DNA of 64,000 nucleotides from Actinocatenispora rupis. GTDB lineage: Bacteria > Actinomycetota > Actinomycetes > Mycobacteriales > Micromonosporaceae. Positions 9,379 to 17,672 of this stretch are shown piece after piece. The notes under the pieces are model-generated. The model made no database searches, had not been told where the DNA came from, and saw nothing but the letters and a program-made list of their open reading frames with translations. Position 1 is the first letter of the stretch. Each line of letters starts with the position of its first letter. Both the position numbers and the translations under genes were made by a program. The stretch is from the NCBI RefSeq assembly GCF_016861975.1, contig NZ_BOMB01000004.1:244388-308387 (forward strand), given 5' to 3'.

Positions 9379-10326
9379 TCACGCCGTGGCCGGCCCGGCG
9401 AGCCGGGGGTCGAGTACCGGGGCGAGCAGGTCGACGGTGAGGTTCACCGCCACGAACACCGCCGCGGCGAACAGCACCACGCCCTGCACCACCGGAATGT
9501 CCTGTGTGGACACCGCGGTCACGGTGAGCCGGCCGAGCCCGTCGCGGGCGAACACCGTCTCCACCACCACCGTGCCGGCGACGAGGTTGCCGGTGAGGAC
9601 ACCGGCAAGCGTCACGGTGGGCACCGCCGCGTTGCGGGCGGCGTGCCGCAGCAGCAGCCTGCCCCGGCCGACTCCCCTGGCCCGCGCGGTCACCGCGTAC
9701 GGCTCGGCCAGCGCACCACGCAGTCCGCGGGCGAGTACCTGGGCGAGAACCGCACCGGCCGGCAGCGCCAGCGTGACCGCGGGCAGCAGCAGCCCGGACG
9801 GGCCGGTGCCACCGAACGCGGGCAGCCAGCCGAGCCGGAACGAGAACACCTGCACCAGGACCAGCCCGACCCAGAACGTCGGCACCGACACCCCCAGCGG
9901 GGGCAGCGCGGTCAGTACCCGGCGCAGCCATCCCCCGCGCGGCCAGGTCGCGGCGAGCGCGAGCAGCACGCCACCGAGTACTGCCAGGAGCAGTGCGGCG
10001 GCGGCCAGCGTCAGTGACGGCGGTACCGCGTCGAGCACGGTCCGGGTGACGGGTGTACCGGACCGTACCGACGTGCCGAGGTCGCCCCGCACCGCGTGCA
10101 CCAGCCGGTCCAGGTACTGCTCGGGCAACGGCCGGTCGAGCCCGTACTCGTGGCGCAGCGCCGCGGCCCGCGCCGGGTCGACCGTGCCCTGTTCGCCGGT
10201 GCCGGAGTCGAGCATGATCGCCACCGGGTCGCCGGGCAGCGCGTAGAGCGCGAGGAACGACACGGTGAACGCCGCCCACAGCACGAACACCGCCGACAGC
10301 AGCCGTCTCAGCAGGTACCGGAGCAT
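9379..10326 (-). CDS. ABC transporter permease, DppB-like
   Basis: 315-aa integral membrane protein. The N-terminal MLRYLLRRLLSAVFVLWAA helix and the following LALYALPGDP are the DppB/GSIAC signature, and the EAA loop AVTARARGVGRGRLLLRHAARN is present near residue 215. About six membrane helices are visible. It pairs with the downstream DppC-like permease. The ATG at 10326 follows the binding-protein stop by 3 bases, consistent with a single transcript. Confidence 0.95.
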   Translation of the reverse strand: MLRYLLRRLLSAVFVLWAAFTVSFLALYALPGDPVAIMLDSGTGEQGTVDPARAAALRHEYGLDRPLPEQYLDRLVHAVRGDLGTSVRSGTPVTRTVLDAVPPSLTLAAAALLLAVLGGVLLALAATWPRGGWLRRVLTALPPLGVSVPTFWVGLVLVQVFSFRLGWLPAFGGTGPSGLLLPAVTLALPAGAVLAQVLARGLRGALAEPYAVTARARGVGRGRLLLRHAARNAAVPTVTLAGVLTGNLVAGTVVVETVFARDGLGRLTVTAVSTQDIPVVQGVVLFAAAVFVAVNLTVDLLAPVLDPRLAGPATA

Positions 10327-10329
10327 GCC

Positions 10330-11934
10330 TCACCTCGATGTCCACGCGTCGTGCAGTTGCAGCCGGGAGGACGCCTCGAAGCCGATCCCGTGCGCGGTGG
10401 GTCCGAGGCCCACGACCTGGGTCAGTTCGAACACCGGGATCGCGTACCCGCCCGCGACGAGCGCGGTCTGTACCCGGGCGCTGAGCGCCGCGCGGCGTTC
10501 CGGGTCGAGCGTGGCCGCCTGCGCCGTCAGGTCCTTCTCCAGCGGGCTGTCGGTGAGCCGGTCGGCATTGTGGAACCTCGTCGAGAACAGGGTGCGGAGG
10601 ATGTCCGGGTCGGCCCGGGTGAGGTTGCCCCAGGAGAAGTCGTACGTGCCGGCCTGTTGGACGCTGGTCAGCTCGCCGGGCGTGGTGGGCCGCAGCCGCA
10701 GGTCGACGCCGATCGCCCGGAGTTGCTGCTGCACCAGTTCGAGTACCTGCTGGCTCTGGTTGAAGGTGGCGGTGAACACGACGTCCACCCGCAGTGCGTG
10801 GCCCGCCTTCGTACGGATGCCGCCGGCGCCGGCGCGCCAGCCGTCTCGCGCCAGCGCCGCCCGGGCCGCGGCCGGATCGTACGCGAGCTTCGCCGACAGG
10901 TCGGTGTAGGTCGGTGTCGACCGGGCGAGCACGCTGCTGGCCGGGCGGTAGCTGCGGGTCAGGACGGTGTCGACGACCTCGCGGCGGTTCACCCCGAGCT
11001 GGATCGCCTGACGTACAACGGGATCCTTGAGCGGGGCGCGGGAAACGTTCGGGTAGAGGCTGAACACGAATCCGGGATTGGCCCGGATCAGTTCGGTGAC
11101 ACCGGATTTCGTCAGCGTCGCCTCGTCGGACGGCTGTACGTCGGTGATCGCGTCGACCTGGTGGGACTGCACCGCTCCGGTCCGCACACCCGGCTCGGGC
11201 AGCACCCGGAACACGATCCGGTCCAGGTACGCCGCGCCGTGGTGGCGCCACAGCGGCGAGCCCCAGTCGTACCCGGATCGCTTCCGCAGCACCACCTGCT
11301 GGTTCTGCTGGTAGCCGGAGAACACGAACGGGCCGGAGCCGACGAGCCGCGTACCGTGGCACCGTCCGCCCGGATCCGCCGCCACCGACCGGGGTGACAG
11401 CAGGCCGAGCGACGGCGTGGACGTGGCCTGGAGGAACTGCGCGCTCGGCGTCCGGAACCGCACCGTCGCCGTGTACGGGTCGTCCACGGTGGTCCCGGCG
11501 TATCCGGCGAGGTAGCTGCCGGCGATCGGCGACCGGGCGCCCAGCCGTACGATCCCGTCCAGGTTCGCCCGCAGCGCCGCGGCATCGACCGGCGTACCGT
11601 CGCTGAACGTCGCGCCCTTCCGCAGGTGGAAGGTGAACCGGGTGGCGTCGGCCGAGCTTCGCCAGGACGTGGCGAGCCACGGCCGCAGTGCCCCGGTACG
11701 CGGGTCCTGGTCGGTCAGCGAGTCGACCAGTTGCCGGGCCACGTTCACCTCGCCGTTGGCGCCGGCCTGTTGCGGGTCGACGCACTCGGGGTTGATGGCG
11801 ATGCCGAGGGTCAGCGTGCCGCCCGGGCGGGGCGGCCCGGCCGACGCGGCGCCGTTCGTACCGTTGGAGCAGCCGGCCGCCGCGAAAGCGAGCAGTACGC
11901 CGCCCGCGGCGCCGATCCGCAGTCGGCGCCTCAC
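10330..11934 (-). CDS. ABC transporter substrate-binding lipoprotein (SBP_bac_5 family)
   Basis: 534-aa extracytoplasmic binding protein. A twin-arginine-like charged start (VRRRLRIG), a hydrophobic core and the lipobox LAFAAAGC put the lipidated cysteine at residue 22. The mature part shows family-5 landmarks: LTLGIAINPECVDPQQ, LATSWRSSADATRFTFHLRKGATFSDGTPVDA and VGSGPFVFSGY. The GTG at 11934 overlaps the FMN-reductase stop by 4 bases. Family 5 binds peptides, nickel, opines, glutathione and other solutes. The surrounding oxidoreductases suggest an organosulfur or aromatic ligand, but the sequence alone does not identify it. Confidence 0.94.
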   Translation of the reverse strand: MRRRLRIGAAGGVLLAFAAAGCSNGTNGAASAGPPRPGGTLTLGIAINPECVDPQQAGANGEVNVARQLVDSLTDQDPRTGALRPWLATSWRSSADATRFTFHLRKGATFSDGTPVDAAALRANLDGIVRLGARSPIAGSYLAGYAGTTVDDPYTATVRFRTPSAQFLQATSTPSLGLLSPRSVAADPGGRCHGTRLVGSGPFVFSGYQQNQQVVLRKRSGYDWGSPLWRHHGAAYLDRIVFRVLPEPGVRTGAVQSHQVDAITDVQPSDEATLTKSGVTELIRANPGFVFSLYPNVSRAPLKDPVVRQAIQLGVNRREVVDTVLTRSYRPASSVLARSTPTYTDLSAKLAYDPAAARAALARDGWRAGAGGIRTKAGHALRVDVVFTATFNQSQQVLELVQQQLRAIGVDLRLRPTTPGELTSVQQAGTYDFSWGNLTRADPDILRTLFSTRFHNADRLTDSPLEKDLTAQAATLDPERRAALSARVQTALVAGGYAIPVFELTQVVGLGPTAHGIGFEASSRLQLHDAWTSR

Positions 11935-12485
11935 GACGCCCGCGCCAGACTCGGCCGTACCGGCAGCGCCGTGACGAAGGCGTCGACGCTGGCGTCCAGT
12001 CCGCGGGCGGTGTCCTGGTCGAGTTCCGCGCGCCCGGTCTGTCCGATGTGGACGGTCCGGTCCAGCACGAAGAACCCCGGCAGTACGTGCGGTGCGCGGA
12101 GGGCCGTGAGTACCGGGCGCAGCGCGTAGTCGACGGCGAGCAGGTGCGCGAGCGTGCCACCGGTGGCGATGGGCAGCACGGCCTTGCCTGCCAACGCCTT
12201 CTCGGGCAGTACGTCGAGAAACGCCTTGAGCAGTCCGGAGTACGCGGCTTTGTAGATCGGTGTGCCGACCACCAGAGCGTCCGCGGCACGCACCGCGTCG
12301 ACGGTGGCGGCGACGGCGGGCGTACTCGTGCGCGCGGCGAGCAGGTCGGCGGCCGGTACGTCGCGGATGCGCAGTACGTGTGCCGAGTGGGTGGCGGCGC
12401 GCAGGCGCTCGGCGACCACGCCGAGTACCGCGGTGGTGCGGGACTGCTCGGCCGGGCTTCCGGACAGGAGGAGCACGGATGCCAT
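11931..12485 (-). CDS. NAD(P)H-dependent FMN reductase (SsuE-like), first operon gene
   Basis: 184-aa flavodoxin-fold reductase. The FMN-phosphate loop is LLSGSPAEQSRTTAVL (residues about 5-20), and GTPIYKAAYSGLLKAFLDVLP near residue 75 is the usual substrate/dimer motif of SsuE-type enzymes. It would supply FMNH2 to the four luciferase-like monooxygenases at the other end of the operon. ATG 12485 is preceded by GGAGGTGCCCC, a strong site; an in-frame ATG 33 bases upstream lacks one. The 180 bases upstream hold a leader peptide and GC-rich attenuator-like sequence. Confidence 0.93.
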   Translation of the reverse strand: MASVLLLSGSPAEQSRTTAVLGVVAERLRAATHSAHVLRIRDVPAADLLAARTSTPAVAATVDAVRAADALVVGTPIYKAAYSGLLKAFLDVLPEKALAGKAVLPIATGGTLAHLLAVDYALRPVLTALRAPHVLPGFFVLDRTVHIGQTGRAELDQDTARGLDASVDAFVTALPVRPSLARAS

Positions 12486-12666
12486 GGGGCACCTCCGTTG
12501 TCGTGGGGCAGCGTCCACCGCCCGGTCGGAGGCTGGCGGCGACCGGGTGGCGGGGAGGGCGGGGTGCGCGGCCGTCCGGTGGGACGGACGCGGCGGAGGG
12601 GCGCCGGCCCGGTGGGATCGGGGCTGGGCGCGGTAGGTCGTCGAGGAGGGGTCTCGGTTCCTCGTG

Positions 12667-12744
12667 TCAGCGGTGACAGGAGGCCGACCACACCCGGCCG
12701 AAGTCGATGTGGCCGCGGGTCACGAGCCGTGGCCTGTACGTCAC
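12667..12744 (-). CDS. Cysteine attenuator leader peptide, 25 aa
   Basis: A GTG-started 25-codon frame lies 182 bases upstream of the FMN-reductase start. Its second half reads RGHIDFGRVWSASC, followed by HR and stop. This matches the actinobacterial leader-peptide pattern in which R-R-H-V/I-D-L/F-x-R-V precedes a short tail with one or more cysteines, found ahead of sulfur-acquisition operons. Ribosome stalling at the cysteine codon when Cys-tRNA is scarce is the expected trigger for read-through. No Shine-Dalgarno precedes the GTG, and the promoter lies so close that the mRNA is probably leaderless. The pattern match is from memory, so the assignment is strong but not proven. Confidence 0.75.
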   Translation of the reverse strand: MTYRPRLVTRGHIDFGRVWSASCHR

Positions 12745-12750
12745 GACATA

Positions 12751-12780
12751 AGTCGACCAGATGAGTAGGGAATTCGTCAA
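12751..12780 (-). promoter_or_regulatory. Candidate promoter of the organosulfur operon
   Basis: On the minus strand TTGACG (12780-12775) and TCGACT (12756-12751) are separated by 18 bases and stand 7 bases before the leader-peptide GTG, fitting a housekeeping-type promoter with a leaderless start. The stretch between them is AT-richer than its surroundings. No clear perfect operator palindrome is visible. Confidence 0.5.
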
Positions 12781-12943
12781 GGGTCGTCCCACCGTGGCTC
12801 CCCTCACCCGGATTCCTTACGCCAGCGGCGATGTACGCGCCGCACCGGCACGTTCGCGATTGCGGGGTGGGATCGTCGGCCGGCGGGCGGGCACGTCCGC
12901 GCTGTCGCGCGCGTCGACCGTCACGGGAGGACGGGTTGGTGAA

Positions 12944-13339
12944 TCACGGTGTGGCCCTGTCGTAGGCATCCTGCGCGGTCAGGATCTGCCGGGCATGGGT
13001 ACGGATCCATCCGGTGAGCGCCCCCAGCGGCTCGGTGACGCCTTCCCCCAAACCGGTGAGCGCATAGCTGACACGCGGCGGCGCGGCCGGCTCGACCGTA
13101 CGTCGGACCAGGCCGTCGCGCACCAGCACGCGCAGCGTCTGGGACAGCATCTTGTCGCTGATGCCCTCGATGCGGCCGCGCAGCTCATGGAAGCGCAGAT
13201 CGCCGCCGCGCAGCGCGGTCAGGATGAGCACCCCCCATCGCCCGGTGACATGGTCGAGCACCATGCGCGCCGGGCAGTCGCTGTGGAACACGTCACCGAC
13301 CGGCCGGCGCGCGGCGCCCTTACCTGCAGACTTCCCCAC
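12944..13339 (-). CDS. HxlR-family transcriptional regulator
   Basis: About 131 aa. The winged-helix core contains HSDCPARMVLDHVTGRWGVL, LRFHELRGRIEGISDKMLSQ and LVRRTVEPAAPPRVSYALTGLG, the standard HxlR order. The cysteine of DCPAR is the residue often used for redox or aldehyde sensing in this family. GTG 13339 has GGGAGG 13 bases upstream, somewhat far; a longer frame upstream would overlap the divergent promoter and looks non-coding. It is transcribed divergently from the short-chain dehydrogenase at 13422 and probably represses it and itself. Confidence 0.88.
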   Translation of the reverse strand: MGKSAGKGAARRPVGDVFHSDCPARMVLDHVTGRWGVLILTALRGGDLRFHELRGRIEGISDKMLSQTLRVLVRDGLVRRTVEPAAPPRVSYALTGLGEGVTEPLGALTGWIRTHARQILTAQDAYDRATP

Positions 13340-13349
13340 GAGTTCCGAG

Positions 13350-13382
13350 CTTACCTCCCGGTATGTGCTTACCAGAAGTGAG
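13350..13382. promoter_or_regulatory. Candidate HxlR operators
   Basis: Between the divergent genes two CTTAC half-sites occur. The clearest inverted pair is CTTAC (13368-13372), five bases, then GTGAG (13378-13382), one mismatch from a perfect GTAAG arm. A second pair is CTTAC (13350-13354) with GTATG six bases on. HxlR repressors bind short inverted repeats of this type between divergent genes. Confidence 0.45.
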
Positions 13383-13421
13383 TGCGGCGTCCTACCGTCG
13401 ACCACGACGAAGGAGGCAGGC

Positions 13422-14174
13422 ATGGAACCGGTCGCACTGGTCACCGGCGCGGGCCGCGGCATCGGCGCCGCGACCGCGCGTACGCTCGGCCGTCGCGGAT
13501 ACCGCGTCGTGGTCAACTACCGCACCGATGCGAACGCCGCCGACACCGTGGTCGCCGACATCGAATCAGCCGGCGGCACAGCGCTCGCCGTCCCCGCGGA
13601 CGTGTGCGACCCGCGCCAGGCGGACAGCCTGATGGACACCACATTCGCGCAGTACGGCCGACTCGACGCGCTGGTCTGCAACGCCAACGTGCCACCGCCG
13701 TTCGCGCCACTGGAAACGATGGCCTGGTCCGACTTCCGCGCCAAACTGGACCGCGAACTCGCCGCCGCGTTCCACGTCACCCAGCGGGCATTCACACCGA
13801 TGCGCCGCACTGGCTCCGGCCGCATCGTGTACGTGTCCAGCCTGAGCGCCGAACTGACCCGCCCGGGCGCCGCCGCCCATGCCGCGGCCAAGTCGGCGCT
13901 GGAGGCGTACGCCCGGCACGTGGCCGCGGAAGCCGGACCGTACGGCATCGGCGTGACGGTGGTCGCGCCCGGCGCGGTCCGTACCGACGCGACCGCCCAC
14001 AGCATCACGAGTCAGGACGCCGAGCACCGAGCGGCCCGCTCGGTACTGCACCGGATGCTCGAACCCGACGATGTGGCGGGCGTGATCGCGGCGCTGCTCG
14101 GTACCGACTGGCGCGCCGTCACCGGCACCCGCATCCCTGTCGACGCCGGCTTCCGCGTCCTCACCGCGCCCTGA
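13422..14174 (+). CDS. Short-chain dehydrogenase/reductase with altered catalytic tyrosine
   Basis: 250-aa Rossmann-fold SDR. The cofactor loop TGAGRGIG is at residues 8-15, and the NAG motif is replaced by NAN (CNANVPPP). The strand with the catalytic serine reads IVYVSSLSAE. The catalytic Y-x-x-x-K reads H-A-A-A-K (codons CAT GCC GCG GCC AAG), so histidine stands where tyrosine is expected. The C-terminal TGTRIPVDAGF is the usual family end. ATG 13422 follows AAGGAGG. Loss of the tyrosine would impair classical hydride chemistry, so activity may be changed or lost. Divergent HxlR control suggests response to a reactive small molecule. Confidence 0.93.
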   Translation: MEPVALVTGAGRGIGAATARTLGRRGYRVVVNYRTDANAADTVVADIESAGGTALAVPADVCDPRQADSLMDTTFAQYGRLDALVCNANVPPPFAPLETMAWSDFRAKLDRELAAAFHVTQRAFTPMRRTGSGRIVYVSSLSAELTRPGAAAHAAAKSALEAYARHVAAEAGPYGIGVTVVAPGAVRTDATAHSITSQDAEHRAARSVLHRMLEPDDVAGVIAALLGTDWRAVTGTRIPVDAGFRVLTAP

Positions 14175-14332
14175 CCGACCGCCGGTCACAGCACCAACCG
14201 GCGGCGCGGCTGCCGTCGAGGATCATCAAGCGTCCGGCCGAGCCGCACTCCACTCCACCGGCCGATCGCGCCGTTCGTTCTGGTACCAGGCCTGGTCGAG
14301 CCGCGGGCGGAAAGCGTGGGCTGTATCTCGGG

Positions 14333-14899
14333 TCAGGCCGGGCGCAGACCGGCGAGAGTGGCGGCGACCAGCCGATCGGCCTGGCGCGGTGAGTGGTGGA
14401 CACGGACCCACGCCGCCGCGTTCATCAGCGCGGTCAAATCGTCGTTGGTGGCGCTGCGACGCAACACCCCCGAGCGACGGGCGCGGGCGGCGATCCGTCG
14501 CGTCAGCGACTCCAACCGGACACAGTCGGCGTGGAGGTCGGACGCCTGGTCGCCGCGACTGCCGGCGATCACCTCAGCCAACCCGCGGTACGTGGCGGCG
14601 TGTTCGGCGACGGCGCGTACCCAGCAGGCCAGTGCGTCCGCCGGTGGCCGATCGACCTGCACGCGCTCCCCCACGGCGAACAGCGCGTCGTGCCGCTCCC
14701 GGAGCACCGCGGCGATCAGTGCCCGCCGATCGGGAAAGTGACCGTACAGGGTGCCGATCGCCACGCCGGCCTCACGGGCGATCGCCTCCAGCGACGCATC
14801 CGTGCCGATCTGCTGGAACGCCTCGTCGGCGGCGGCGAGCAGCCGTGCCGCGTTGCGGCGCGCATCCGCACGCGGCGCTCGCCCCGTCCTCGTGGACAT
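14333..14899 (-). CDS. TetR-family repressor
   Basis: 188 aa with an N-terminal TetR DNA-binding domain: ARLLAAADEAFQQIGTDASLEAIAREAGVAIGTLYGHFPDRRALIAAVL (given as landmarks over residues 18-66, the last part being the recognition helix). The C-terminal ligand domain is helical. ATG 14899 opens toward the NmrA-like gene at 14960, and the 60-base gap contains a nearly perfect 30-bp palindrome. It therefore very likely represses both itself and the NmrA-like oxidoreductase. Confidence 0.92.
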   Translation of the reverse strand: MSTRTGRAPRADARRNAARLLAAADEAFQQIGTDASLEAIAREAGVAIGTLYGHFPDRRALIAAVLRERHDALFAVGERVQVDRPPADALACWVRAVAEHAATYRGLAEVIAGSRGDQASDLHADCVRLESLTRRIAARARRSGVLRRSATNDDLTALMNAAAWVRVHHSPRQADRLVAATLAGLRPA

Positions 14900-14914
14900 C
14901 CGTCCCTCCTATTC

Positions 14915-14944
14915 CGAGGTACCCTCGAATTCGAGGATACCTCG
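14915..14944. promoter_or_regulatory. 30-bp near-perfect palindromic TetR operator
   Basis: The arm CGAGGTACCCTCGAA is followed directly by TTCGAGGATACCTCG. The two arms are reverse complements except at one position, and the centre is GAATTC. The site fills the gap between divergent starts at 14899 and 14960 and covers the place where both promoters must lie. Confidence 0.8.
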
Positions 14945-14959
14945 ATATTGGAGGACGCG

Positions 14960-15844
14960 GTGATTCTGGTACTTGGCGCAACAGGCTCGATCGGCACCCC
15001 GCTCGTACGAGAACTGCGCCGGCGCGGGGAACCGGTGCGCGCGTTCGTACGCGACCCGGCGAGGGGCCGTGCGCTGGGGGTCGAGTACGCGGTCGGCGAT
15101 CTGGACGACCCGCCGTCGGTCGCCGCCGCGCTGGACGGCGTCGACCGGTTGCTCCTCAACGCCGGCGGTGCCGTACCGACCGAGGGTGAGCAGCCGATGA
15201 TCGGCCAGCAGAAGGCGGCGATCGACGCGGCGGTCTCGGCCGGCGTGTCGCGGGTCGTGAAGATCTCGGTGTGGGGCGCGAAGCCCGGCGGGCGACTGGC
15301 CGAAGGCGCGCACTGGGACATCGAACGACACCTGGCGAGGTCCGGACTGACGTGGTCGACACTGCGACCCAGCGGCTACATGCAGAACTTCGTCACCGGC
15401 GCCGGCGCCTTCACCGCCGACGGTGACCTGCTCGGCGCGTACGGCGACGCCCGAGTGTCCTATGTGGACTGTTTCGACATCGCGGCGAGCGCTGCGGCGC
15501 TGCTGACCGGACCACCCCGGCCGGGCGCCACGTTCACGCTCACCGGCCCCGAGGCACTGACCCACAACGAGATCGCGGACCAGCTGTCGGCGGCCTGGGG
15601 CCGTCCGGTCCGCTACATCGACCTGCCCGGCGACGAGTTCGTCGCCCGCCTGACCGCGCAGGGCGTGCCGGCCGGGTTCGCGGCAGACGTGGCCGCGCTG
15701 TACGCCGACGTCGCGCGCGGCAGCTTGGCCGCCACGACCGACGACGTCGAACGACTGACCGGCCGGCCGCCCCGGAGCTTCGCCGCGTTCCTGAAGGACA
15801 CCCCGCCGCCCGTCCACGCCACCGCGCGAGGTCGCGACGCGTAG
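14960..15844 (+). CDS. NmrA-like NAD(P)-binding oxidoreductase
   Basis: 294-aa atypical SDR. The start VILVLGATGSIGTPLVREL gives the G-A-T-G-x-x-G dinucleotide loop at residues 6-12, followed by RRGEPVRAFVRDPAR, where the basic residues suggest NADP preference. LRPSGYMQNF near residue 140 is the NmrA/quinone-reductase landmark. GTG 14960 is preceded by GGAGGACGCG and lies just after the TetR operator. Related proteins reduce quinones or sense redox state. Its substrate is unknown. Confidence 0.92.
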   Translation: MILVLGATGSIGTPLVRELRRRGEPVRAFVRDPARGRALGVEYAVGDLDDPPSVAAALDGVDRLLLNAGGAVPTEGEQPMIGQQKAAIDAAVSAGVSRVVKISVWGAKPGGRLAEGAHWDIERHLARSGLTWSTLRPSGYMQNFVTGAGAFTADGDLLGAYGDARVSYVDCFDIAASAAALLTGPPRPGATFTLTGPEALTHNEIADQLSAAWGRPVRYIDLPGDEFVARLTAQGVPAGFAADVAALYADVARGSLAATTDDVERLTGRPPRSFAAFLKDTPPPVHATARGRDA

Positions 15845-15959
15845 CGCACCCGCGACCATCGATCGGGACGGAAGGTCCTGCCGCCGCAGCCATCGCGACA
15901 CCGACGGGCGGCGGGGCCGTCCTCACGGCACGGACACGAACGCCCGCCAGCCCCATCCC

Positions 15960-16676
15960 TCAGCGCCGGCCTCCGGGATGGCGTACGAGCCATGCATCGA
16001 GCGCGTCGAGGTACCCGCTCGGGTTGTCGTGGTGGACGTTGTGACCGGTGCCGGGAACGGTGCGCAGCTCGAAGCCGGCCGCCGCGAACTGTTCGGCCCG
16101 CGCAGGTGTGACGAGCGCGCTGGGATCCGCGAGCAGTACCAGGGAGGGCACGATCGGCAGCACCGGAACGTAGGCGGTCTCGACGAACCGCATCCCCGTG
16201 GTCGCCGGATCCCACTGCTGCAGGGCGGTGCGCTTGGCGGCGCGGGCATCGACGCTCCAGTACGGGAAAGCACGCGCGAGGTCGTCGTCGGTGAGGTGTC
16301 TGCTCGCCGCGATGGCGGGCATGCCGGCGCCGTACCCCTCCGCGGTCGGATACCAGGCCGGATCCTCGTACACGGCGGTGGCCGGACGCAGCTGGTCGAC
16401 GACCATCGCGAGCAGTACTCCGCCGAGGGAGTGGCCGACCACGAGGTCCGCGCCGACGGGAAGGGTGTCGACGAGGTCCTCGGCCCACCGTTCCCGGCTG
16501 TACCGTCCGCGTGGGCTGTGACCGTGCCCGGCGAGATCGGGGGCGAGGACGTGGAAGCCGCGGGCGGCGAGCGCGGGGCCCACCTCGCACCAGGTCGCGG
16601 AGCTGCCCGACAGGCCGTGAACGAGCACGGCGATCCGGTCGCCCTGGCCCCATTCGGTGATGTGCAGACGTGTCAT
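15960..16676 (-). CDS. Alpha/beta hydrolase
   Basis: 238-aa alpha/beta hydrolase. Oxyanion region VHGLSGSSATW (residues about 19-29), nucleophile elbow VGHSLGG (serine near residue 82) and C-terminal GTGHNVHHD supplying the histidine are all visible, so the triad looks complete. The 16686-17435 gene directly upstream is a paralog sharing the same architecture (TEWG/VEWG start, LAPDLxGHGxSPRG). The two are 9 bases apart and presumably cotranscribed. Substrate unknown. Confidence 0.92.
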   Translation of the reverse strand: MTRLHITEWGQGDRIAVLVHGLSGSSATWCEVGPALAARGFHVLAPDLAGHGHSPRGRYSRERWAEDLVDTLPVGADLVVGHSLGGVLLAMVVDQLRPATAVYEDPAWYPTAEGYGAGMPAIAASRHLTDDDLARAFPYWSVDARAAKRTALQQWDPATTGMRFVETAYVPVLPIVPSLVLLADPSALVTPARAEQFAAAGFELRTVPGTGHNVHHDNPSGYLDALDAWLVRHPGGRR

Positions 16677-16685
16677 CCGGTGTCC

Positions 16686-17435
16686 TCACGCTTTCTCGTG
16701 GACGGTTCGCCCCGCGGCGGCCGGCCGGGTGACCGCGGCGAGCCAGGTACGGAGCCGGTCGAGTACGCGGGTGTGGTCCTCGCGGAACGCCGAATGGCCC
16801 GAGCCGGCCAGCGTTTCCACGACGAACCCCCGGCGGCGCAGATCCGCCGCATGGTCGGCCGTGACGTACTCGCTCGGATCGGCCGCGAGGACCAGGCTCG
16901 GCGTGCCCGCGCGGCGGGGCGAGTGGTCGTAGCCGGTGGCGGCCAGTCCGGCGATCACATCGGGATCGGTCCGCCACATCGACGCCCAGCGGAGCTCGAC
17001 GTCGCGGTCGGGCCACCGCGAGCCGAGTTCGCGTCGCAGCTCCTCCCGCCGGGTCCACGTCAGCCAGCGCGACCACGCGGCACCGGAGGCGTACGCCTGC
17101 TCGGTTGTCATGCGCCACGCGGGATCGAGGTACACAGCAGTGTCCGGGCGGAGGCTCTCGGCGGCAAGTCCGAGGGCCAGTCCGCCCAGCGAGTGGCCGA
17201 TGGCCAGTTCGGGGCGGAACGCCACGGTCTCCGCGAGGTCGTCGGCCCAGTCGTGCGGACTGTAGTGCCCCCGGGGGCTCCCGCCGTGACCGCGCAGATC
17301 GGGGGCGAGCACGTGGTAGCCAAGGCCGGCGAGCGCCGGGCCGAGCCGGTGCCAGCACGTGGCATCACTGAACAGCCCGTGCACCAGCACCGCGTACCGC
17401 GGGCCGGCACCCCACTCGACGGTGTGCAGCTTCAA
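16686..17435 (-). CDS. Alpha/beta hydrolase, tandem paralog
   Basis: 249-aa alpha/beta hydrolase, first of a tandem pair. HGLFSDATCW, nucleophile elbow IGHSLGG and AGSGHSAFRED near the end provide oxyanion region, serine and histidine. The start MKLHTVEWG parallels MTRLHITEWG of its neighbour. ATG 17435 has no strong Shine-Dalgarno. The pair probably arose by local duplication, and the proteins may act on related esters or lactones. Confidence 0.92.
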   Translation of the reverse strand: MKLHTVEWGAGPRYAVLVHGLFSDATCWHRLGPALAGLGYHVLAPDLRGHGGSPRGHYSPHDWADDLAETVAFRPELAIGHSLGGLALGLAAESLRPDTAVYLDPAWRMTTEQAYASGAAWSRWLTWTRREELRRELGSRWPDRDVELRWASMWRTDPDVIAGLAATGYDHSPRRAGTPSLVLAADPSEYVTADHAADLRRRGFVVETLAGSGHSAFREDHTRVLDRLRTWLAAVTRPAAAGRTVHEKA

Positions 17436-17672
17436 CTCCGTTCACCCCCAACGGGTACGACACAGCGTCGGGCCGCGAGCCAGGTTGCAGCCGGGGACGC
17501 GGACCGTTGACGAGACGATCCCCCGCGCCGCGGGTGCAGGTGAAGAGCCGACTGTCACTGAGTGAAAGCCCGGGCCTGTCTCACCCTCGTCGGGTCCTCC
17601 GGGCGTGCAGGATCCCTGTGCCACCACGGCATCCGCCGCAGGTTCGCCGTCCCCCGTACGGTGAACGCACGA

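Noticed and set aside
9365..12691. A 1108-codon open frame on the minus strand over the binding protein and permease genes
   Set aside because: It is an arginine/proline/alanine-rich shadow frame of three well-supported genes in other frames; high GC suppresses stops.
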